A stretch of DNA of 64,000 nucleotides from Methylobacter sp. (lineage in GTDB: Bacteria > Pseudomonadota > Gammaproteobacteria > Methylococcales > Methylomonadaceae), in NCBI GenBank assembly GCA_030653985.1, contig JAURYJ010000075.1:21882-85881 (forward strand), given 5' to 3'. This document shows, piece after piece, positions 45,220-52,059 of the stretch. Made by a program: the position numbers and the translations under genes. The notes beneath the pieces were generated by a model, which did no database searches, was not told the origin of the DNA, and was given only the letters and a program-made list of their open reading frames with translations. Position 1 is the stretch's first letter. Each line of letters opens with the position of its first letter.

Positions 45220-45358
45220 GTGGGCGCGAATTCATTCGCGCCTTTTAAAAAAAAGGTAAATTCGCCGCCCATAAGCATCAACTTGAAGACTCGAATTTTT
45301 TATCGCAGTCTTTTCTTCGTATTCTTTGCTGTCTATGCGCGAATAAATTCGCGCCCAC
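45220..45358. repeat. Composite repeat, GCGCGAAT family, with expanded centre
   Basis: The left arm GTGGGCGCGAATTCATTCGC (45220-45239, extending to 45242) and right arm GCGCGAATAAATTCGCGCCC (45337-45356, extending to 45358) are near reverse complements. The 93-base centre contains a further partial copy (AAATTCGCCGCCCAT). It is the same family as 8719-8778. It separates the convergent SulP and membrane-protein genes. Confidence 0.75.
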
Positions 45359-45372
45359 ACTACAAACAATCG

Positions 45373-46434
45373 CTATTTAGAAAATGCAATAAACCGCCGA
45401 TAAGGCGAACCGTGCTTCCAGGTGAAGGATTCGGTGTAATAATGCATTAACGCCAGATAACCCAGCAAACCCAGGGTAATCGCCTTACGAATCTCTACGC
45501 CGAAAAATAGCTCGGTGACACTATTGACCGCACTGTCCCCGTAGGACTGCAACACAAATGCCAGCAAAAATGACGCTATCGGCAATACAATAAAAATAGG
45601 CAGATGGCAACGCGCCGCATAGCGATAGATAAAATTCTGCGGTTGCCGGTGGTGTTTGTTGTAATCATGCACCACATAGAAAACATAAGCCGTCGCATCA
45701 TGCACCAATCTTGGCACCAAAATCGCGAGGAAATAATACTGCTGCATAAACAGATAAAAACTGCTTAAGACCAATAAAACATTCGACCACAAAAACCACC
45801 GTCCCATCGTCGTGGTCGCATAGCGTTGACATAACAATGCACTGCCAATCATCGCGGCACATAAACCGCCCGCAATCAGCTTTATCCACTCCAGCTGTTG
45901 CACATCCAGGCTGTTTTTTAGGAAGATGCCGATATAAACAAAAATGCCCGCCGTCACACTCAGCCACAAGAGCAGATAAAAAGCCCAATCGGGCAGACGA
46001 TACAGCCCTCGCCCCACGCCAATTTGCTGTTTTAGTACGTGGTGTACCGTCCAGGCAGCCACTATCAAGTAAAATACTTTATAAGGAATAAACAGACTGC
46101 CCACACCGAAAATCATGACAATAGCTGCCGTCATTAACAGGATTTTCGGCTTGTACACTTTCAGGTATTCGGCATTACTCGCCAGCAAAATCGAGCTCGC
46201 GACGATATGCGGTGTTCCAAAAAGAACTTGAAACAATAAAAATTGTTCGGGACTGCTCGGTAAATTTTGCTGTAGAACGCCACTCCAAAACCAACCGTCA
46301 AACAACTGCAGCAATAAACACAAGGGAATGATGGCATACAACCCCAACAACAACCGGAACGAAATAACCAGCTGATTATCATCAGAACTATCTTGAACTG
46401 AAATGGCCTGATCTGAAAAGGCTCTAGCAGACAT
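45373..46434 (-). CDS. Polytopic membrane protein of unknown function, His-rich
   Basis: A 353-residue protein with about eight or nine hydrophobic helices. I do not recognise the family with confidence. Conserved-looking His motifs lie in or next to helices: FGTPHIVASSILLASN, AAWTVHHVLKQQIGVGRGLY, PRLVHDATAYVFYVVHDYNKHH and LALMHYYTESFTWKHGSPYR. Repeated His near helix ends is common in membrane di-iron or haem proteins, including carotenoid- or lipid-modifying enzymes, but no catalytic family can be named. It lies alone, convergent with SulP and divergent from the HIT gene. Confidence 0.6.
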   Translation of the reverse strand: MSARAFSDQAISVQDSSDDNQLVISFRLLLGLYAIIPLCLLLQLFDGWFWSGVLQQNLPSSPEQFLLFQVLFGTPHIVASSILLASNAEYLKVYKPKILLMTAAIVMIFGVGSLFIPYKVFYLIVAAWTVHHVLKQQIGVGRGLYRLPDWAFYLLLWLSVTAGIFVYIGIFLKNSLDVQQLEWIKLIAGGLCAAMIGSALLCQRYATTTMGRWFLWSNVLLVLSSFYLFMQQYYFLAILVPRLVHDATAYVFYVVHDYNKHHRQPQNFIYRYAARCHLPIFIVLPIASFLLAFVLQSYGDSAVNSVTELFFGVEIRKAITLGLLGYLALMHYYTESFTWKHGSPYRRFIAFSK

Positions 46435-46543
46435 AAAACTATCCTTTTGTTGTTATTATTATGTTCTCAGTCGGACTGTTAAGTTAAACTGATTATTTAG
46501 TCGTTTTCAAGCATTGCTTTTATTTTTTAGGATGAATAGTGTT

Positions 46544-46951
46544 ATGAGTTTTCAGCTGCACCCACGCTTAGAGCAAGATTGCATAACCATTGGCCGTTTT
46601 GAATTATGTCGCTTATTGATGATGAATGACAGCCAATATCCCTGGTTCATACTGGTGCCGGAACGAACCGATCTACAGGAAATTTACCAGCTGAACAAAA
46701 CGGAACGTGAGTTACTAACCGAGGAATCGAGCTATCTTGCCGAAACGCTGGCCAACCTTTATCAAGCCGATAAAATGAATATTGCCGCAATAGGAAATTT
46801 GGTTCCACAATTGCATATCCACCATATCGTCCGCTATCAAACCGATAAAGCCTGGCCTGCGCCAGTCTGGGGTAAATTTGCTGCCGAGCCTTACACAGAA
46901 CAGCAAATTGCGGACAATTTAGCCCGCGTTAAAGACTTGTTAAAAATGTAA
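46544..46951 (+). CDS. HIT domain protein (histidine triad hydrolase family)
   Basis: A 135-residue protein of the HIT superfamily, nucleotide-binding hydrolases that act on dinucleoside polyphosphates or nucleotidyl conjugates. The core has YPWFILVPER near the N-terminus and the triad region PQLHIHHIVRYQTD. The tail WPAPVWGKFAAEPYTEQQIADNLARVKDLL is typical of a proteobacterial subgroup. I chose the ATG at 46544 before SFQLHPRLEQD; in-frame ATGs at 46514 and 46532 are possible. Its TAA stop is the first codon of a 142-bp repeat element (46949-47090). Confidence 0.88.
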   Translation: MSFQLHPRLEQDCITIGRFELCRLLMMNDSQYPWFILVPERTDLQEIYQLNKTERELLTEESSYLAETLANLYQADKMNIAAIGNLVPQLHIHHIVRYQTDKAWPAPVWGKFAAEPYTEQQIADNLARVKDLLKM

Positions 46952-47090
46952 GGTAACTCGCAATAAATAAAATACCCCCGTAGGATGTGCTGAACGCAGT
47001 AAAGCGCATCGCTCAATCACGAATGATGCGCTTCACTGCCGTTCAGCACATCCTACAAAAGTAGCGGTTTATTTTTGCGTCTTGCCTAAG
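46949..47090 (+). repeat. 142-bp interspersed element, copy 1 (starts at a stop codon)
   Basis: The element begins TAAGGTAACTCGC at the stop codon of the HIT gene and ends GCGTCTTGCCTAAG. Its core (46980-47056) is a long hairpin with arms GTAGGATGTGCTGAAC and GTTCAGCACATCCTAC and an inner pair GCGCATC/GATGCGC. Copy 2 at 56335-56476 is exactly the same length, inverted, and differs at four positions. Confidence 0.9.
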
Positions 47091-47118
47091 CGGACAAACC
47101 GTGAGTCCGAGAAAAAAA

Positions 47119-47535
47119 TCAATCCACCAAAAACTCAGTAAAATAAGCGTCTTTAAAACCACTGATACCCTCAGCTTCGGCGCCTTTCTTGCCTTCCATC
47201 TTGTCCAGCGTCTGACGAATAACAGCCGTCGTTTCTTGCCGCAACGCTTCACGCTGTTCCATGGTTTGCAATTCGTCAGACAACCTGCCGCTGTACAGCA
47301 TAATTAATTCGTGTCTTAATGCGGGCATATGTTTTTTTACTGCCTCAATAGCTCCGGTGCCTTCAACCAATAATTGCACGTTTATCGCCAAAAATTTTTT
47401 GGGTTCCGCTAAATTAACGATAAACTTGGGCGTCATTTCCAGATATTCTGGACTTGATGCTGATTCTTTTGTCCCTTCATTCGCAACAGCAACAGACATG
47501 AACAGAAAACTTAATACCACAATCCATAAACGCAT
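47119..47535 (-). CDS. FliL-like secreted protein
   Basis: A 138-residue protein with an N-terminal signal or anchor (RLWIVVLSFLFMSVAVAN) and a FliL-like periplasmic domain, with FIVNLAEPKKFLAINVQLLVEG, KKHMPALRHELIMLYSGRLSDEL and LRQETTAVIRQTLDKMEG. FliL proteins support flagellar motor stators. Here it is separate from any flagellar operon, as is common for stand-alone FliL-like copies. I chose the ATG at 47535, preceded by GGAG; an upstream in-frame ATG at 47616 would mask the signal. It is divergent from nagZ. Confidence 0.8.
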   Translation of the reverse strand: MRLWIVVLSFLFMSVAVANEGTKESASSPEYLEMTPKFIVNLAEPKKFLAINVQLLVEGTGAIEAVKKHMPALRHELIMLYSGRLSDELQTMEQREALRQETTAVIRQTLDKMEGKKGAEAEGISGFKDAYFTEFLVD

Positions 47536-47609
47536 AACAGACTCCGTGTAGCCAAAAAATAGTGGCCTAGTATAGGCCAAGCCCATCAATTTTAAAACGA
47601 ATCCACGTA

Positions 47610-48623
47610 ATGACAAGCAATCTCCCCATCGGCCCGATAATGCTGGATGTTGCCGGTTTAACCCTGGCAGCAGACGAAAAAGAGAAAATAAACCATCCCA
47701 ACACCGGGGCGGTCATTCTTTTTTCGCGCAATTATCAAAATCCCGAACAAGTTACCGAGCTGATTAACAGCATTCGTGCCGCGCGTAACGGCAAGCTATT
47801 GATTGCCGTCGACCAGGAAGGCGGCAGAGTACAACGTTTTCAACAAGGCTTCACTCGGCTGCCGCCTGCGGCTAGCTATGCGCAAGCGCCGGAACTGGCT
47901 GAACCGGCAGGCTGGTTAATGGCCGCCGAATTACTGGCCGTCGGCGTTGATTTCAGCTTTGCGCCGGTCTTGGATATTGATTGCGGTGTCAGTGACATCA
48001 TCGGCAACCGATCATTTTCCACCGATCCTAAGCTTGCAACCCGTCTTTCCAGCTTATTTAGAAAAGGCATGAATGCAGCAGGCATGGCCGCCACCGGCAA
48101 GCATTTTCCCGGACACGGCGCAGTCGCGCTGGATTCGCATTTGACCTTACCGGTAGACGAAAGAGACCTGGACAGCATCAGGGCAAAAGACCTGCTGCCT
48201 TTTAAACAACTGATCGAGGAAGGCCTGGAAGGCATTATGCCGGCGCATGTGGTTTATCCGAAAATCGACCCGAATCCGGCCGGTTTCTCACCGTTCTGGA
48301 TTGGGCAGATTTTACGCAAGGAACTGAACTTTAACGGCACGGTATTCAGCGACGACTTAAGTATGAAAGGCGCGGCATCGGTCGGCGACTTCCCGGAACG
48401 TGCCCGCCTTGCACAACTTGCCGGATGCGATATGATTCTGGTTTGCAACAATCCTGCCGCTGCCGATCAGGTGCTTGAGTCTCTGCCGATAAGCCAAGAC
48501 CCCATCAGGGAACAGCGCCTTAGGCGTATGCAAGGCAAACCGCAGATGAACCGCGAACAGCTGATGCGCAACGAAAAATGGCTGCAACTATCAACACTCA
48601 TCAACACCCATCAATATGCTTGA
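47610..48623 (+). CDS. nagZ: Beta-N-acetylhexosaminidase (peptidoglycan recycling)
   Basis: A 337-residue family GH3 enzyme that removes GlcNAc from anhydromuropeptides in the cytosol. Present are VILFSRNYQNPEQVTELI, LIAVDQEGGRVQRF, the catalytic loop KHFPGHGAVALDSHLTLP (His/Asp pair) and VFSDDLSMKGA with the nucleophile Asp. The length is normal. The hpt start lies eight bases inside its end, so nagZ-hpt-MTI phosphorylase are co-translated, an order known from Pseudomonas-like genomes. Confidence 0.96.
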   Translation: MTSNLPIGPIMLDVAGLTLAADEKEKINHPNTGAVILFSRNYQNPEQVTELINSIRAARNGKLLIAVDQEGGRVQRFQQGFTRLPPAASYAQAPELAEPAGWLMAAELLAVGVDFSFAPVLDIDCGVSDIIGNRSFSTDPKLATRLSSLFRKGMNAAGMAATGKHFPGHGAVALDSHLTLPVDERDLDSIRAKDLLPFKQLIEEGLEGIMPAHVVYPKIDPNPAGFSPFWIGQILRKELNFNGTVFSDDLSMKGAASVGDFPERARLAQLAGCDMILVCNNPAAADQVLESLPISQDPIREQRLRRMQGKPQMNREQLMRNEKWLQLSTLINTHQYA

Positions 48624-49161
48624 AGAAATAAAACACGTCCAGGCAACTGCCGATTTGCTGTACAGCGAACAGCAAGTTGAAGCCGCCATCGATAACATGG
48701 CTCAGGAAATCAACATCGCACTTGCGGATCGCAACCCGCTATTACTCTGCGTCTTGAACGGCGGCATCCCGACCTTCGGTAAATTGCTGACCCGCTTAAC
48801 CATGCCGTTGACCATAGACTCAATCAACGCCAGCCGTTATCAAAACCAGACCTCGGGCGGCAGCATCGAGTGGCGGCTTAAACCGGAAACACCGCTTAAA
48901 GGCCGAACGGTACTGATTATTGACGACATCCTTGATGAAGGCATAACTCTTCAAGCGATCTATCACTATTGCCGGGGACAAGGCGCAGCAGCCGTCTACA
49001 GCGCCGTATTGGTGAATAAAATCCTCGACCATGAAAAACCCTTAACCGCCGATTTTGTCGGACTGCACGTGGAAAACCGTTATTTATTCGGCTACGGCAT
49101 GGACTACAAAGGCTATTTACGCAACGCACCGGGCATTTTTGCCTGCAAGGAATCATCATGA
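48616..49161 (+). CDS. Hypoxanthine-guanine phosphoribosyltransferase family protein
   Basis: A 181-residue phosphoribosyltransferase. The PRPP-binding loop is VLIIDDILDEGITLQAI (near residue 99), and the flexible-loop and base-binding parts include LCVLNGGIPTFGKLLTRL and DFVGLHVENRYLFGYGMDYKGYLRN. It salvages hypoxanthine or guanine. The gene overlaps nagZ by eight bases and the next gene by four. That gene makes hypoxanthine from methylthioinosine, so both fit one purine-salvage path. Confidence 0.9.
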   Translation: MLEEIKHVQATADLLYSEQQVEAAIDNMAQEINIALADRNPLLLCVLNGGIPTFGKLLTRLTMPLTIDSINASRYQNQTSGGSIEWRLKPETPLKGRTVLIIDDILDEGITLQAIYHYCRGQGAAAVYSAVLVNKILDHEKPLTADFVGLHVENRYLFGYGMDYKGYLRNAPGIFACKESS

Positions 49162-49886
49162 CCACACTTGCCATCATTGGCGGCACCGGCCTAACCCAAC
49201 TTAGCGACTTAAACATCATCAAACGCGAACAGCTGAGCACGCCCTACGGTTCGCCTTCTGCCGAATTCGTTACCGGCGAACTGAACAATACCCGGATTAT
49301 CTTTCTTGCCAGACACGGCAACCCGCACAGCATTGCTCCGCACCAAATAAATTACCGGGCTAATATCTGGGGACTAAAACAACTCGGCGTCGAACAGATC
49401 ATTGCCGTTGCCGCCGTCGGCGGCATTACCAGCGAAATGATACCGGCGCATATCGCCATCCCCGATCAGATTATTGATTACAGCTATGGTCGCCTGCATA
49501 CTTTTTTTGACGATGAAGCCGTCACCCATATCGACTTTACCTATCCATACAGTCAGAAACTGCGCTCCCGCTTAATTAGCGCCGCGCGCGATGCCAACAT
49601 AAAAATCAGCCCGCTAGGCACCTACGGCTGCACCCAAGGTCCGCGTCTGGAAACCGCCGCAGAAATACAACGCATGGAAAAAGATGGCTGCGATCTGGTC
49701 GGCATGACCGGTATGCCCGAAGCGGCGTTAGCCAAAGAACTCGACATGGAATATGCCGCGATCAGCGTAGTCGCCAATTGGGCAGCAGGAAAAACGGCAG
49801 GTGAAATAACCATGGCGGAAATTGAGCGGCATCTCCATAAAGGCATGGCGAATACCGCTGAATTACTGAAGGCTTTTGTAGGCTAG
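49158..49886 (+). CDS. S-methyl-5'-thioinosine phosphorylase
   Basis: A 242-residue purine-nucleoside-phosphorylase-fold enzyme of the MTAP/MTIP family. Motifs are LAIIGGTGLTQL, FLARHGNPHSIAPHQINYRANIWGLK, VAAVGGITSEMIPAHIAIPDQIIDY, GCTQGPRLETAAEIQRM and DLVGMTGMPEAALAKELDM. The chain is shorter than human MTAP and matches the bacterial MTIP group, which phosphorylates methylthioinosine to hypoxanthine and methylthioribose-1-phosphate. It follows hpt with a four-base overlap. MTIP against MTAP specificity cannot be settled by eye. Confidence 0.88.
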   Translation: MTTLAIIGGTGLTQLSDLNIIKREQLSTPYGSPSAEFVTGELNNTRIIFLARHGNPHSIAPHQINYRANIWGLKQLGVEQIIAVAAVGGITSEMIPAHIAIPDQIIDYSYGRLHTFFDDEAVTHIDFTYPYSQKLRSRLISAARDANIKISPLGTYGCTQGPRLETAAEIQRMEKDGCDLVGMTGMPEAALAKELDMEYAAISVVANWAAGKTAGEITMAEIERHLHKGMANTAELLKAFVG

Positions 49887-49983
49887 GTCAAGAGCATCCT
49901 GACATCCACGCCTAAATGAAGGGGCTTTACGGACTCTTTGGTAAAGTGCAGGCAAGGCCGCCATTACGTTAACACATGGACAG

Positions 49984-50076
49984 GACTGATTGGGCGACTT
50001 TAGTCGCCCAATCAGTCAATAAGCTATCGCTTAATCGGCGACTACCAACAGTAGGCTATAGGCGAAGCGCCGCCAC
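49984..50076. repeat. Composite repeat, TGTGGGGGCGAC family (inverted relative)
   Basis: A perfect 16-base palindrome arm pair (GACTGATTGGGCGACT and AGTCGCCCAATCAGTC around TT, 49984-50017) is followed by GGCGACTACCAACAGTAGGC. That second part is the reverse complement of sequence in the 30946-31028 copy. It lies between the MTI phosphorylase gene and the convergent slyD. Confidence 0.75.
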
Positions 50077-50083
50077 GACCAAC

Positions 50084-50563
50084 TTAATGATGGCAACCCG
50101 CACCATGTATATGCCCATGCTCGCCTTCTTCTTTAGTCGCAGGCCGAACATCAACAACCTCAACATCAAACGTTAAGGCCATTCCTGCCAGCGAGTGATT
50201 GCCGTCAATAGTAATATCATCGCCCTCTATTTTAACGATGGTGACCTCGCCGGAGCCGGAACTGACATCGGCATGAAACATCATGCCGACTTCAATTTCT
50301 TCAATGCCTTCAAACATTGCTCGCGGGATGACCTGAATCATCTCATCATTTTGTTCGCCATAAGCATCTTTGGCCGCAATGCGCACCTTAAATTTATCGC
50401 CGACAGCTTTGCCGAGCAACGCATCTTCCAAACCGGGAATGATATTTCCTGTGCCGTGTAGATAAACCAAAGCCTCACCATCTGTTGAACTATCCAATAC
50501 TTCGCTATCATCGTTAGTCAAAGTATAGTGAATTGAGACAGCCATATTGTCAGCTATTTGCAT
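50084..50563 (-). CDS. slyD: FKBP-type peptidyl-prolyl isomerase SlyD
   Basis: A 159-residue cytosolic chaperone and proline isomerase. The FKBP parts are MAVSIHYTLTNDDSEVLDSS, LVYLHGTGNIIPGLEDALLGKAVGDKF and the insert-in-flap domain MIQVIPRAMFEG to SLAGMALTFDVEVVDV. The tail HGHIHGAGCHH binds nickel or other metal, as in SlyD used for hydrogenase maturation. The tail is shorter than in E. coli SlyD. The gene stands alone. Confidence 0.94.
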   Translation of the reverse strand: MQIADNMAVSIHYTLTNDDSEVLDSSTDGEALVYLHGTGNIIPGLEDALLGKAVGDKFKVRIAAKDAYGEQNDEMIQVIPRAMFEGIEEIEVGMMFHADVSSGSGEVTIVKIEGDDITIDGNHSLAGMALTFDVEVVDVRPATKEEGEHGHIHGAGCHH

Positions 50564-50670
50564 GATAAAACCTTTTTCGTCATTTAAAAGCCGACTATGA
50601 TAAAGAATTGCAGCTCTTTTGTCTGAAAAAATATGTCAATTCATCGTAATTTATTCGCAGGAAATCAATC

Positions 50671-50859
50671 ATGTCGCGCTGGAAACCACCGGGGCCTAAG
50701 TCATCCCCTTACATCACGCCTGAAGGCTATCAAGCGCTGGAAAGTGAATTAAGAGAGCTGTGGAGCAAACGCAAAGAAGTGACTCTGGCTTTATCTGCGG
50801 CAGCAGCGGAAGGCGATCGCTCGGAGAATGCCGAGTACATCTACCGTCAAAGAGCGTAA
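50671..50859 (+). pseudogene. greB: Truncated greB (N-terminal coiled-coil only)
   Basis: A 62-residue frame matches the start of transcript cleavage factor Gre[45 protein letters not shown]. An intact GreB is about 160 residues, with a second half of the coiled coil and a C-terminal FKBP-like domain that binds RNA polymerase. Here the frame ends three residues after EYIY (RQRA then TAA), and tRNA-Ser follows at once. No further greB sequence is visible downstream in any frame. A fragment without the C-terminal domain is not expected to bind polymerase. It keeps a normal-looking start. Confidence 0.8.
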
Positions 50860-50885
50860 TATCTGTCTTAAATAAAGAATTACTA

Positions 50886-50913
50886 TTGCAATAAATATAA
50901 GATTATATATAAT
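50886..50913 (+). promoter_or_regulatory. Promoter of tRNA-Ser
   Basis: TTGCAA and TATAAT are separated by 16 bases, and the -10 ends 11 bases before the tRNA. The GC-rich sequence that follows (CGCCGGG) resembles a stringent-control discriminator. It begins only 27 bases after the truncated greB stop. Confidence 0.7.
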
Positions 50914-50924
50914 ACGCCGGGTAT

Positions 50925-51014
50925 GGAGAGGTGGCTGAGCGGCCGAAAGCGGCGGTCTTGAAAACCGTTGAGGGTTTATCCCCTCCCAGGGTTCGAATCC
51001 CTGCTTCTCCGCCA
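50925..51014 (+). tRNA. tRNA-Ser (anticodon UGA)
   Basis: A 90-base class II tRNA with a long variable arm. The 5' acceptor GGAGAGG pairs with CTTCTCC. The D arm is TGGCTGAGCGGCCGAAAGC. The anticodon stem-loop is CGGTCTTGAAAACCG with TGA at the anticodon, and the T arm GGGTTCGAATCCC is perfect. The discriminator base is G and CCA is encoded. Confidence 0.97.
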
Positions 51015-51020
51015 TATACA

Positions 51021-51058
51021 AAAAAAGCAACTTACCTTTGGTAAGTTGCTTTTTTTTT
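51021..51058 (+). terminator. Intrinsic terminator after tRNA-Ser
   Basis: Ten-base perfect arms GCAACTTACC and GGTAAGTTGC with a TTT loop are followed by nine T and preceded by an A-run. This is a textbook rho-independent terminator, possibly bidirectional. Confidence 0.95.
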
Positions 51059-51128
51059 GCTTCAACATATGTCAAATTGACTGGCTAACCAGTATTCTTA
51101 CCACAACGCCCTAATCATCTACCCACAA

Positions 51129-51851
51129 TTACTTTTTCAAATTCCCCGCATGTAACCCGCATTCTTTTTTTGTTCCCTCTTCCCACCACCAGCGACCGGT
51201 TCTTTCATGTTGATTGGGCAGTACGGCACGGGTACAGGGTTCGCAGCCTATGCTGGTATAGCCTTTTTGATGTAATTCGTTATAAGGAACCTGATAGGCT
51301 TCAATATAATCCCAGACTTGCGCCGAACTCCAGTTGAGCAAGGGATTGAATTTAACCAGTTGATGCTCGGCGGTGGAAAAGGCGGTGTCTATCTGTACTT
51401 CGGGAACGACTTGCCGAGTATCCAGACTTTGATCTTTGCGCTGACCGGTAATCCAGGCGTCTACCTTCGCCAGCTTGCGTTTTAACGGTTCAACCTTGCG
51501 AATACCGCAACATTCCTGGTGCCCATCTTCATAAAAACTGAACAGCCCTTTGTTGCTAACGAAGCTGTCCAATACGTCTCTGTCCGGCGTCAATAATTCA
51601 ATATCGATGTGATAATGCTTCCTGACTTTTTCTATGAAACGATAGGTTTCAGGATGTAAACGTCCGGTATCCAGGGAAAAAACGTGTATGTCTTTTCTGA
51701 TAGCCACTGCCATATCGATCAGTACCACGTCTTCTGCTCCGCTGAAAGAGATGGCGATATTATCGAACAGCTCCAGCGCCTTTTTCAGGATGACACGCGG
51801 ATTTTTATGATCCAGTTCGGCTTGTAGTTGCTCTATGTTGACGGAAGTCAT
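51129..51851 (-). CDS. cysH: Adenosine 5'-phosphosulfate (APS) reductase, assimilatory
   Basis: A 240-residue enzyme that reduces activated sulfate to sulfite. [15 protein letters not shown] is the nucleotide-binding loop. The paired Cys motifs [17 protein letters not shown] and GCEPCTRAV bind a [4Fe-4S] cluster, which marks an APS reductase and not the cluster-free PAPS type. The catalytic Cys is in KKECGLH at the C-terminus. I chose the ATG at 51851 (start [16 protein letters not shown]); a longer frame to 51965 runs into a repeat element and is not conserved-looking. No other sulfate-assimilation gene is adjacent. Confidence 0.94.
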   Translation of the reverse strand: MTSVNIEQLQAELDHKNPRVILKKALELFDNIAISFSGAEDVVLIDMAVAIRKDIHVFSLDTGRLHPETYRFIEKVRKHYHIDIELLTPDRDVLDSFVSNKGLFSFYEDGHQECCGIRKVEPLKRKLAKVDAWITGQRKDQSLDTRQVVPEVQIDTAFSTAEHQLVKFNPLLNWSSAQVWDYIEAYQVPYNELHQKGYTSIGCEPCTRAVLPNQHERTGRWWWEEGTKKECGLHAGNLKK

Positions 51852-51928
51852 GATATTTTCCCGGTTATGCCGTATGGCTTTATGGATTCCCACGCCGGAG
51901 CATAGGAACCGGACGCAAGTTAAGCGTT

Positions 51929-52010
51929 GTAGGAGCGGGCCATGCCCGCGATGAAAGGGCTGCAACTCTGCAATCGCTGCCCGAATGTCCCGGGCGCGGC
52001 CCGCTCCTAC
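51929..52010 (+). repeat. 82-bp inverted-repeat element, copy B (GTAGGAGCGGGC family)
   Basis: It has the same length and orientation as copy A at 17594-17675. Outer arms are GTAGGAGCGGGC and GCCCGCTCCTAC, and the centre CTGCAATCGCTGCCC is shared. It lies between gshA and cysH, downstream of gshA on the minus strand. Confidence 0.85.
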
Positions 52011-52059
52011 AGTGTCTTGTATTTTTAGCTATGCGTTCACGGTGGATTGAAACATTAAA

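Noticed and set aside
50925..51128. tRNA-Ser as an attachment site of a genomic island
   Set aside because: No integrase, no direct repeat of the tRNA 3' end and no phage genes were found within several kilobases. The only hint is the truncated greB upstream.
51852..51965. N-terminal extension of cysH by 38 codons
   Set aside because: The extra codons run into the 82-bp repeat and encode sequence unlike APS reductases. The ATG at 51851 gives the usual start.
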